A stretch of DNA of 64,000 nt. Source: Candidatus Fermentithermobacillaceae bacterium (lineage in GTDB: Bacteria; Bacillota; Sulfobacillia; Fermentithermobacillales; DUSS01). Below are positions 33,608 through 41,440 of this stretch, in pieces. Made by a program: the position numbers and the translations under genes. The stretch spans positions 62,001-126,000 of the forward strand of contig JADBKE010000013.1 of NCBI GenBank assembly GCA_014896535.1. The letters run 5' to 3'. The notes beneath the pieces are model-generated. The model saw only the letters and a list, made by a program, of their open reading frames with translations. It searched no databases and was not told where the DNA came from. Positions within the stretch are counted from its first letter, which is position 1, and each line of letters opens with the position of its first letter.

Positions 33608-34121
33608 TTCCAGGAGTCGCGGCAGCCGGTTCGCTGAGATTTGCGTCGGCCGCCGGAGATAGCTGGATCACCTCGTTCAGTCCCATGTTACCATAGTTTG
33701 GATTTCGAACTCAACAGCACATCAGCCACGACGCTCGGCAAACGAAGTCAACGGTTCGGGACCGCTGAACTCGCGGACGGGCGGACTCGTGTACATACTT
33801 GCGCGAGAACTTGTCGAGAGAAGCGACCGCCATAATACTCAGTCGACTGTTGTAGCGCCGCCGAGCTCGCGGATGGCGGATTGGTATGCTGACTGGCGCG
33901 TGCTGATTCTTTTGTGTCTGGTTGGATTAGCCTGTTTTCGGGTGCATGATTTGGTTGACGTCTCGCGGCGGATTCCCTGGCGCGGGAACCGGACTATCCG
34001 CGCCGGAGTCATTTAAGGAGGAGGCGGAGTCCGGCGCATCAGAACTAGCCTTGCTCCGGCCCGACTTTAGTTGCCCGTTCGGCGGCTGCCTGTGCTTTCA
34101 CCCTGATTGGAGGTATTCGAT
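33608..34121. other. Intergenic region between GNAT and radical SAM genes
   Basis: About 510 bp without a credible gene. It contains an imperfect duplication, GACCGCTGAACTCGCGGACG near 33760 and GCGCCGCCGAGCTCGCGGAT near 33854. Confidence 0.45.
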
Positions 34122-35666
34122 TTGGGAATCCCGGTGTTATTCGTTTACCCCGACTTTGTGGCGCAGGAACGCACCGGTCGTCCGGGAACGTACGACGTGG
34201 AGACGGGTGGGTGGTACGCCGAAGGTCTGGCTGCCATGTCGGCATCCTTGCGCGCGGCGGGTCATCATCCGTCGCTTATGCATCTTACGGTGCCTCCCGA
34301 CCGGGACGAGTTCACGGCGCTATTGAGGCAGCATAACCCGGCCCTGGTTGCATTCACGGTTCGATCCAGCACGTTTCCCTATTGCCTGGAATACACCCAA
34401 TGGGTGAAAGAAGGGTCCGGGGCCTATGTCATATGGGGTGGATACCATCCTACTCTGGCTCCGGAAGAGTGCCTCGAGGTTCCGGGCGTGGATTCCATCT
34501 GCGTCGGTGAAGGCGACTGGGCGATAGTGGATCTGGCCGACGTCCTACCTGAGGGCAAGGAGCCGGTACATATCGAAAGTTTGTGGTTCAATACGGCCTC
34601 CGGTCCGGTTCGAAATCCGGTCCGCCCTATGGTTGAGAACCTCGATGAGCTTCCCATCCCCGATTTTGAGCTCTTTGACCGGAGGAGGCTCATAGCGACG
34701 CGCACCGGTGTGGCCACCGCCATGCTTTCCCGCGGCTGTCCCTTCCGGTGTGGATACTGCTCGAACCACAGGCAGAGAGCGGTTTACCCTAATTCCAGCC
34801 GGTATGCGCGCTGCCGCAGCCCTCGAAACTCCATAGAATACCTGCGCCGCTTACGGAAATGGTTTCCGGAGGTTAGAGAGCTTCGCTTTCTCGACAACGT
34901 CTTCGGCCTTGGGCGCATGTGGTTGGAAGAGTTCTGCGAACTTTATAGACGGGAAATCGGACTTCCCTTCAGCTGTAACCAACGTCCGGACCTGGTGACC
35001 CGGGAAAGATTGGCGCTTGTTGCTCGTGCCGGATGCCGCATGATTTATATGGGCATCGAATCGGGCGATGAAGAGGTTCGCCGTCTGATCCTGGACCGTC
35101 GCATAAGCGACGAGCGGTTGAAAGAGGTTTTCCGCGCTTGCCGGGAAATGGGGATAGCTACGGTAGCCTACAACATGGTGGGGCTCCCCGGAGAAGACCG
35201 TAAGAAGGTGCTGGCCACTGTAAAGATGAACGCCGTTTGTCGTCCCGCCAGCGTCGTCGTGAGCGTCTTTTCGCCTTACCCCGGCACGGATCTCTATGAC
35301 CTTTCGGTTAAGAAAGGCTACGCGCCACGCCACATGGATTACCGGGCTCGAACCTTTCTCGACCAGCCGAACTTCTCAAAGCAGGAGGTTGCTCTCGTAT
35401 ATACGTATTTTATGCTCCTGGTCCGACTCTACCGGCTAGCAGGTGCCATCCCCTGGCTGGGACAAATCCTTGTCCTTCTCCTGGATAGATTTACCGTTTC
35501 GGTGTTTTTCAGATGGAGCTGGCTCGTGACTCTTGGGGAAAGAGGGGCTTCGGCTGTTCGTCGCTTTCGCGAAGGCATTCGCCGGTACGTCCCGTGGCTT
35601 TACCGGTTGTTGAGGGCAGTCAAAATGGCCGTTGCACGAGGGGGTATCAGCGCCATCAGAAAGTAG
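34122..35666 (+). CDS. B12-binding domain radical SAM protein
   Basis: A 514-residue protein. The N-terminal 150 residues form a B12-binding Rossmann domain: IPVLFVYPDF, AEGLAAMSASLRAAGH, PALVAFTVRSS, VIWGGYHPTLAPEECL, VGEGDWA. The radical SAM core follows with the 4Fe-4S motif CPFRCGYC and later GIESGDEEVRRLILDRR, AYNMVGLPGED. The last 110 residues are hydrophobic and basic (IPWLGQILVLLLDRF), maybe membrane associated. Relatives include methyltransferases acting on unactivated carbon and tetrapyrrole cyclases; the substrate is unknown. TTG 34122 has GGAGG 8 bases upstream. Confidence 0.88.
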   Translation: MGIPVLFVYPDFVAQERTGRPGTYDVETGGWYAEGLAAMSASLRAAGHHPSLMHLTVPPDRDEFTALLRQHNPALVAFTVRSSTFPYCLEYTQWVKEGSGAYVIWGGYHPTLAPEECLEVPGVDSICVGEGDWAIVDLADVLPEGKEPVHIESLWFNTASGPVRNPVRPMVENLDELPIPDFELFDRRRLIATRTGVATAMLSRGCPFRCGYCSNHRQRAVYPNSSRYARCRSPRNSIEYLRRLRKWFPEVRELRFLDNVFGLGRMWLEEFCELYRREIGLPFSCNQRPDLVTRERLALVARAGCRMIYMGIESGDEEVRRLILDRRISDERLKEVFRACREMGIATVAYNMVGLPGEDRKKVLATVKMNAVCRPASVVVSVFSPYPGTDLYDLSVKKGYAPRHMDYRARTFLDQPNFSKQEVALVYTYFMLLVRLYRLAGAIPWLGQILVLLLDRFTVSVFFRWSWLVTLGERGASAVRRFREGIRRYVPWLYRLLRAVKMAVARGGISAIRK

Positions 35667-35707
35667 GAAAAGCCCGAAACCAACAGACCGTGGGAGATTC
35701 CCCAGCC

Positions 35708-35767
35708 CTGAATATCGGCCCGGACCTACGCTGCCTGAATATCGGCCCGGACCTACGCCGGCTGAAT
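35708..35767. repeat. 27-bp tandem repeat, 2.3 copies
   Basis: CTGAATATCGGCCCGGACCT plus seven bases occurs at 35708 and 35735, and a third partial copy begins at 35762. Otherwise the gap 35667-35947 has no gene. Confidence 0.75.
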
Positions 35768-35947
35768 CGATGGGTGGGCGCCGCCACGAGTCCCCACGCT
35801 TATCGTAGAATAGGGTCCAGACGGGTTGGTCCGCGGCGGAGTAGGGTTACAGGGGGCCTATGGGAGACTACACAATATTGAAATCTTTAAACGCACCGGC
35901 GTGCCTGGCGTAAGCGAGATTTCCGTCGGAGAGGAGGCTTATCGGTA

Positions 35948-36802
35948 ATGTTGAGAACCAACGAAGACAGGCTTGTCATGCTATCGGTCATGGGAGAAAT
36001 ATCGCACCCTGGTGCGAAGCCGCGAGTTGGGTACGATGGGGTTACCCGAGTGTTGCCGGGGACAGGGGGGATCACCTACAACGTAAAGGTGGGCGACCCC
36101 GCTTTCGGTTGGGCCGGGGACCATGTCGAGCCGGGGGTAAGCACTAAAAATAAGGATGAGCAGTCGAACGCCGGTTACAACACTCTGTCCTGCATAGGCA
36201 ACACCGCCATCGTCGTGTCGGGCGACGCCAAGGGCGCTAGAGGTACCGTGATCGGAAAGCATGGCGGCATCGAGCACGTGTTAATTCACTTCGACCGTGA
36301 AACCCTGGAAAAACTCCAGATCGGCGACAAGGTTATGGTCAAAGCGTTCGGGCAGGGACTTGAACTCACCGACTATCCGGACGTGAAGTGCATGAATCTC
36401 GACCCGGGACTCCTTCACAAGATGGGTATCGTTGAGAAAGACGGAGTGCTAGAGGTGCCCGTCGCCGCAGAAATTCCCCCCGAATTCATGGGAAGCGGGC
36501 TCGGGGCGTCCTCGGCGGAGACCGGGGATTACGACATAACTTCCATGGAACAGGAAAGGCTTAAGGAGCTCGGACTAGACCGGATCCGGTTGGGAGACAT
36601 TGTCGCCATAAAGGATTCCTCGTCCTACTACGGGAGAAGCTACCGCAGGGGAGCGGTGATCATAGGCGTCGTCGTGCACAGCAATTCGTTCGTGTCCGGT
36701 CACGGCCCGGGTGTGACCTCCCTCTTGACTTCGTTGACCGGCAAATTACGACCCGTGGTTGTGGAGAGGGCTAATATAGCCGAATACCTGAATTTGAGGT
36801 AG
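35948..36802 (+). CDS. DUF4438 domain protein
   Basis: A 284-residue protein covering the whole DUF4438 family. It has conserved-looking Gly-rich turns: GVTRVLPGTGGITYNVKVGD, GWAGDHVEPGVS, YNTLSCIGNTA, VSGDAKGARGTVIGKHGG, the central GDKVMVKAFGQGLEL, and the C-terminal IIGVVVHSNSFVSGHGPGV. The structure of one thermophile member is a beta-barrel plus a second domain of unknown function. ATG 35948 follows GAGAGGAGG by a suitable gap. Nothing is known about substrate or partner. Confidence 0.88.
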   Translation: MLRTNEDRLVMLSVMGEISHPGAKPRVGYDGVTRVLPGTGGITYNVKVGDPAFGWAGDHVEPGVSTKNKDEQSNAGYNTLSCIGNTAIVVSGDAKGARGTVIGKHGGIEHVLIHFDRETLEKLQIGDKVMVKAFGQGLELTDYPDVKCMNLDPGLLHKMGIVEKDGVLEVPVAAEIPPEFMGSGLGASSAETGDYDITSMEQERLKELGLDRIRLGDIVAIKDSSSYYGRSYRRGAVIIGVVVHSNSFVSGHGPGVTSLLTSLTGKLRPVVVERANIAEYLNLR

Positions 36803-36819
36803 TCGTAGGAGAGATGGCA

Positions 36820-36926
36820 AAAACACACAATAAGGAACAGTGAGTTCCTTGCGGCACGCGGGGGTGGCCGAGATCGAAAAGGCCAGGAAAAAATCAAACG
36901 ATAAGGAACGGTGAGGTCCTTGCGAC
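36820..36926 (+). repeat. Duplicated leader of the OmpR-type gene
   Basis: TAAGGAACAGTGAGTTCCTT at 36831 is repeated as TAAGGAACGGTGAGGTCCTT at 36902, 71 bp later. Each copy has the Shine-Dalgarno AAGGA and a GTG. The downstream copy carries the start used for the regulator; the upstream copy opens only a short frame. Confidence 0.7.
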
Positions 36927-37588
36927 TTCTTCTGGCCGACGACGACGAAGTCCTTTTGAAAGGGCTCACGCGCGCTTTCACCTCCATTGGTTACGAGGTG
37001 ACGACGTGCGCCACCGGATCGGACGTCATTTCAAAAGTGGAAGCTGAGGAGCCCGATCTCGTCATCCTGGATATAATGCTTCCGGGTAGGGATGGTTTGT
37101 CGGTCCTCAGAGAAATCAGGGAGAGATATCCGGACTTGCCGGTGATAATGCTCACGGCGAGGTCGGAATACGTGGACCGCGTCGTCGGCCTGGAGATGGG
37201 AGCGGATGATTATATTTCCAAGCCCTTCAGCGTCAGGGAGCTGGAGGCCCGGATAAAAGCGGTTTCCCGAAGAGCTTCGCGGACGAAGAAGTCTCAGATC
37301 AGGGTCGGGGACATCCTGGTGGACCTTTCGGGTAAGAGGGTGTGGAAGGGGACCCGGGAGATTTTCCTGACCCCCAAGGAATTTGAAATACTTTCGGTGC
37401 TGTTCAAAAACAGGGGAGTGGTTTTCAGCAGGGAAAAACTTCTTGAGATGTGCTGGGGTTATGAGTATCTTGGAAACTCCCGGGTGGTGGATATTCAGGT
37501 GTCTCGTTTGAGAGACAAACTAGAAGATGACCCCAAGAAGCCCCGGTACATCCTGACGAAGAGAGGCTTCGGTTACTACTGTGGCTGA
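36911..37588 (+). CDS. OmpR-type response regulator
   Basis: A 225-residue regulator with a complete receiver (LLLADDDEVLLKGL, phospho-acceptor Asp in VILDIMLPGRDG, Thr in VIMLTARSE, Lys in DYISKPFS) and an OmpR/PhoB winged helix (IFLTPKEFEILSVLFKNRG, VVDIQVSRLRDKLEDD, YILTKRGFGYYCG). Its stop overlaps the kinase start, so the two form a two-component system. Start GTG 36911 in the second copy of a duplicated leader. Confidence 0.95.
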   Translation: MRSLRLLLADDDEVLLKGLTRAFTSIGYEVTTCATGSDVISKVEAEEPDLVILDIMLPGRDGLSVLREIRERYPDLPVIMLTARSEYVDRVVGLEMGADDYISKPFSVRELEARIKAVSRRASRTKKSQIRVGDILVDLSGKRVWKGTREIFLTPKEFEILSVLFKNRGVVFSREKLLEMCWGYEYLGNSRVVDIQVSRLRDKLEDDPKKPRYILTKRGFGYYCG

Positions 37589-39278
37589 TATTGGCAGACG
37601 CGGGCGCCGCACGCTCGTGGGAAACCTCGGGAAGTTTCGGGGCGCGTTTCGCAGACGTAAGCCGCTGGGAATGAGGTGGCACCTTCTCCTGGGTTACCTG
37701 CTTATTATATGGATCACCCTTGCTCTCCTCACGGTATCCCTGTCAAAAATCCTCGAATCCGAAGCCATACGTTCCAGGCGGGCATATCTTTACGCTCAGG
37801 CGCATCTCATAGCATCTGCGATTCGGGCCAGAGGCGGGCCCGCTGTGGCCAGGCTGAGCGCCATCGGCGGTATCCCCCTTCAGGGCCGGGTGCTTGTGCT
37901 GGATGGCAGCGGGCGAGTCCTGGAAGACTCGGCAGCTGATCCCGACATGCTGGGTAAGGTGCTGGGATTGCCCGAGGTGAAGGAAGCTCTTCAAGGGAAG
38001 GAATCATCCAACACGTACTATCTCCCGGATGGAAGCTTCGTGATGTACGTGGCCGTTCCATCATCCTGGGACCAGCAAAGCGGCGCCGTCTTCATTGCTC
38101 AGGACCTCGGAGACGTAGTGGCTCAGTACAGGGGCATCATGACCATGGTGCTCACGGCCGGTGTAGTAGCTTCTCTGGTGGCGCTCGTGGCGGCCTGGGC
38201 CATTTCGAATTTGGTGGCCGGACCTGTGCTGGAACTGGCCCGTAGTGCCCGCCGTGTGGCGGCCGGACGGCTGGATGTGAGAGTGGAGCCTAAAGGTCCC
38301 TTGGAGACCAGGACGCTGGGAGAGGCCTTCAACTTCATGACCGAACAGGTAGAGCGAACCATCGCCAGTCACGAACAGTTTCTGGTGGCGGCTGCTCACG
38401 AACTTAGGTCGCCTCTGGCTTCCATGTCTGTGCTGGTGGAATCCATGAAAATGAAGCCTCCGGCTCCTTCTGAACTGCCCGAGCTCCTCGAGGATCTGGA
38501 ATCCGGAGTTAAGTCGCTGTCCAGGGTTTCCGAAGGAATCCTCGATTTACTGCGGGTGAGGGCGCGGCGTTCCGAGGTCAAGACGTGTAAGGGGAAAGAC
38601 CTCATCGCCATCATCGACGACGCCATTGCAGACAGGAGCAGGCTGATCAGGAACAAGAACCTTGCGGTGGATAAACAGATCGGTATTTCAGATGATACAC
38701 CGGTTGACCTCGACCCGGTTCTCGTCCGGCTGGTGGTGTCGAACCTGATAGATAACGCGGTGAAGTTCACGTCGCCCGGAGGAGGTGTGAGGGTAACTCT
38801 CGTAGGGGAAGGACGGGGCGTATCAGGGGGTCGCAAATTTTCACAGGGAAATGAGCTGCTCGCAGCCGGCGCTTCTCCCGACGCTTCAGACGCTTTTCTT
38901 GATGCTTCTCTTGATGCTTCTCTTGATGCTTCTCCTGATGCTTCTCTTAATGCTTGTCTTAATGCTTGTCCCGATGCTTTTCCCGATGCTTCTCCTGAGG
39001 CTACTCCTGCCGCTTCTCCTGGTGCTTCTCAAAGACGGGGTCTGGTGTTTGAAGTGGCCGACACCGGCCCGGGCATCGCTCGGGAACATCTTCCGAGGAT
39101 ATTCGAAAGGTTCTACAGGGTTGACCAGTCCAGACAGCGGACGACTGGAGGCACAGGGCTCGGGCTCGCTATCGTAAAGGAGGCTTGCGAGAAATCCGGG
39201 GGCAGCGTAACCGTGGAAAGCGAACCGGGGAAGGGCTCAATCTTTCGAGTTACGTGGAGGAACGCGTTACGAGCCTGA
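37581..39278 (+). CDS. Membrane sensor histidine kinase with a 12-bp in-frame repeat insertion
   Basis: A 565-residue kinase. Membrane helices at about residues 35-57 and 187-210 flank an external sensor; HAMP follows (LVAGPVLELARSARRVAAGRL); HisKA has the His in VAAAHELRSPLASM; the ATPase has N box VVSNLIDNAVKF, G1 VADTGPGIA and G2 GGTGLGLAIVKEA. Between the N box and G1, about residues 433-483 are DASL/DASP-type four-residue repeats encoded by a 12-bp tandem repeat. The position is a loop of the ATPase, so the fold might tolerate it. It overlaps the regulator gene by 8 bp. Confidence 0.92.
   Translation: MADIGRRGRRTLVGNLGKFRGAFRRRKPLGMRWHLLLGYLLIIWITLALLTVSLSKILESEAIRSRRAYLYAQAHLIASAIRARGGPAVARLSAIGGIPLQGRVLVLDGSGRVLEDSAADPDMLGKVLGLPEVKEALQGKESSNTYYLPDGSFVMYVAVPSSWDQQSGAVFIAQDLGDVVAQYRGIMTMVLTAGVVASLVALVAAWAISNLVAGPVLELARSARRVAAGRLDVRVEPKGPLETRTLGEAFNFMTEQVERTIASHEQFLVAAAHELRSPLASMSVLVESMKMKPPAPSELPELLEDLESGVKSLSRVSEGILDLLRVRARRSEVKTCKGKDLIAIIDDAIADRSRLIRNKNLAVDKQIGISDDTPVDLDPVLVRLVVSNLIDNAVKFTSPGGGVRVTLVGEGRGVSGGRKFSQGNELLAAGASPDASDAFLDASLDASLDASPDASLNACLNACPDAFPDASPEATPAASPGASQRRGLVFEVADTGPGIAREHLPRIFERFYRVDQSRQRTTGGTGLGLAIVKEACEKSGGSVTVESEPGKGSIFRVTWRNALRA
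38880..39029 (+). repeat. In-frame 12-bp tandem repeat within the kinase gene
   Basis: About twelve units of GATGCTTCTCTT, more decayed at both ends, encode DASL and variants (NACL, DAFP, EATP). Two central units are identical and neighbours differ by one base, which suggests ongoing slippage. Confidence 0.9.
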
Positions 39279-39393
39279 CCTGTCTCTGGGTTTTCGGCCG
39301 ATTCGTTTACCGTCTAGGCGACGACTGAGACACTTGGGCCAGATGTCAGTTCGAACCAGGCTGACTCCACTCGGTTCCCCGAAACGGTGACCA

Positions 39394-40138
39394 TGTGCAA
39401 ACGACGTCGGTACTCGCTGGCACTCGCTGGCTCGAAAGCGATTCGAAAGCGGTTCGAGTGTCAACAATGTTGGCACTATCTGGCGCGTGGTGGCTCCGAG
39501 TGGTGTCGACGTTGGCACTTGTGAGTTTGAGGGCGGCCCAGGTGCAAGCCAGGTTGGCACTGCCGAGTCTTGCCAGGGTTCGAGTGCCAGTTAACTTGGC
39601 GCTGGCGCACGCGAAGTCAGCGCCGGTGCCAAGCGCGTTGGCACTACCGGGTCTCAAGCAGGTTCTAGTGCAAACTACGTTGGCAATGGTGGTTCAAGAA
39701 GCAATCGGAGTGCAAAGCATGTTGGCACTTGCCGGTTCGAGGGCGATGGGGGTGCAAACGATGTTGGCACTACGGGGCATAAAGTGAGTTTCAGTGCAAA
39801 TCTTTTTGGCACCCGCGGTTTTGATGGCGGTTCGATTGCAAGTGATATTGGCACTACCTGGCGCGGGGTGGCTCCGAGTGCCATCGACGTTGGCGCTTGT
39901 GGATTCCAGGACGCCGTCGGTGCAAAGTACGTTGGCACTTGCCGGTCCGAGGGCGACAGGAGAGCAAACCATGTTGGCACTGCTGGGTGTGAAGTCGGTT
40001 TGAGTGCAAGCTACGTTGGCACCAACTTGGGCGAATGCGGTGCAGTGCCAAGAACGTGGGGTCGGACGCGGTGCGGGTGCATAGCACGTCGGAGCCGGCG
40101 GATATGAAGCGGACGGAAGTGCGAATCATGTTGGCATC
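39394..40138 (-). repeat. Repeat array 2: 42-bp-period array of 21-bp dyads, inverted relative to array 1
   Basis: The plus strand reads GTGCAAA-N5-TTGGCAC, the complement of the array 1 unit. Units start at 39394, 39457, then every 42 bp from 39457 to 40003 (14 units), then about 40044, 40076 and 40118. Some spacers recur: the 21 bp following 39457 and 39835 are nearly identical (TGGCGCG-GTGGCTCCG), and those after 39709 and 39919 also match, so spacers are copies of one another and not captured foreign DNA. It occupies the gap between the kinase and the GerMN lipoprotein gene, both on the plus strand. Confidence 0.9.
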
Positions 40139-40248
40139 GGTCGATTCGAAGAGGTTTCAGGGGCTGTTACGAAAGTGATACATTCGGCAGCATCATCGAA
40201 AAACCGCGCAGGCACAATGACGTCAAGTAGAAACAGGAGGTGCTTGTC

Positions 40249-41112
40249 GTGCGAAAGAACGCGATTCCGCGGGGTTCTGGTTTTAGGACGAGGTTCGCAT
40301 GGATGGGTGGCGTGGCCGCGTCGTTTGTGCTGGCGGCTTTATTGCTCACGGGCTGCAAGCCTTCGGCTTCGGGCGGAACGCCTGTCCAACCGGTGAGCCC
40401 GGTACCTTCCAGAGACACGGTGATCCTCACCTTGTACTTCTGCGATGACCAGGCAATGGAGGTGCTTCCCGAGCGCCGGGAGGTACAGGTCCCCAGCGAT
40501 CCATCTCAGAGGCCTCCCCTTTACACACTGGTTGTACAGGAGCTTTTGAAGGGGCCCACTGATCCCCTGCTCAGGAAAACGCTTCCGCCTGAGGCCAAGC
40601 TGCTGTCGATTCAAGTGACGGATGGACTGGCGCTGGTGAACTTTTCAAAAGAACTACAGACCAGGCACTGGGGCGGAAGTACAGGCGAGGCAATGACTCT
40701 GCTTTCCCTGGTTAACTCCCTGACGGAGCTTCCGGAGATTCAAAAGGTGCAGATTCTGGTAGAGGGCAAGAAGGTCGAGACCCTGGCGGGTCATTTTGAT
40801 ACGACCGAACCTCTGACGCGGTCGGTGCGTACCGGCGACTTCTTCACCAGTGAAGCACGGGCCAAGGCGTTGCAGGAACGAGTTGACAAGGGGCAGGAGT
40901 CCTGGCGGAAAGATCCTCTGGAAGTTGCCAAAAGAGAATCCGGTGCCAAGGGACTGCTTTCTAGCCTTGACTACAAGTTGGTCTCCAAAGAAGCCGGAAA
41001 GGCCACAGTTTCGGTGGAGTACAACGGAAAAACATATGTCATCGTGTTGGGACAGCCCCAGAAACAAGGAGAGCAGGGCATCTGGGTTATCAAGAGCATC
41101 GAGAAAAAGTGA
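40249..41112 (+). CDS. GerMN domain lipoprotein
   Basis: A 287-residue exported lipoprotein. The signal helix ends in the lipobox LLTGC with Cys about residue 36. A GerMN domain follows (TLYFCDDQAMEVLPERREV, LVVQELLKGP, LPPEAKLLSIQVTDGLALVNFSKEL, LVNSLTELPEIQKVQILVEGK). A C-terminal domain (about residues 210-287) is a second small beta domain. GerM proteins are involved in spore germination and sporulation, mostly in the mother-cell envelope. GTG 40249 follows AGGAGGTG; the GTG at 40240 overlaps this site. Confidence 0.9.
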   Translation: MRKNAIPRGSGFRTRFAWMGGVAASFVLAALLLTGCKPSASGGTPVQPVSPVPSRDTVILTLYFCDDQAMEVLPERREVQVPSDPSQRPPLYTLVVQELLKGPTDPLLRKTLPPEAKLLSIQVTDGLALVNFSKELQTRHWGGSTGEAMTLLSLVNSLTELPEIQKVQILVEGKKVETLAGHFDTTEPLTRSVRTGDFFTSEARAKALQERVDKGQESWRKDPLEVAKRESGAKGLLSSLDYKLVSKEAGKATVSVEYNGKTYVIVLGQPQKQGEQGIWVIKSIEKK

Positions 41113-41170
41113 GTTCATGCCATGACAGCTGGCTGCTTCCGAGATTACGCGAGCGACGGACCGGGACGGC

Positions 41171-41393
41171 CAGCTGTGTCAATCTGCCGGACCTGTTCAG
41201 CAGCCAGTTGTGTCAAGACGCCGGCTGTGTCCACCAGCTCGCCGTGCCCGGCAGCCAGCTGTGTCGCACAGCCAGCTGTGTCAGGTAGCGGGTCGTGTCA
41301 AGCCGCCAACCGTGTCAGGCGGGTTGGGTCACGCAGCCAGCTGGGTCAGGCATCGCAGATCGCTGTGTCAAGGTCAGGTAGCCGGCTGTGTCA
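41171..41393. repeat. 17-bp tandem repeat, about eleven diverged units
   Basis: Units ending in CAGCTGTGTCA start near 41171, 41205, 41222, 41239, 41256, 41273, 41290, 41307, 41321, 41338, 41360 and 41383; most steps are 17 bp. The core CAGCTG is a palindrome. It fills the gap between the GerMN gene and the convergent phosphoesterase gene. Confidence 0.7.
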
Positions 41394-41440
41394 TTTGTGT
41401 CGAGTGTGGGTTTCGGCTAGGTTTGGGGACGCCGCAGAAT

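Noticed and set aside
36700-36987. Minus-strand ORF over the DUF4438/OmpR junction
   Set aside because: It is a shadow of the two well-supported plus-strand genes.
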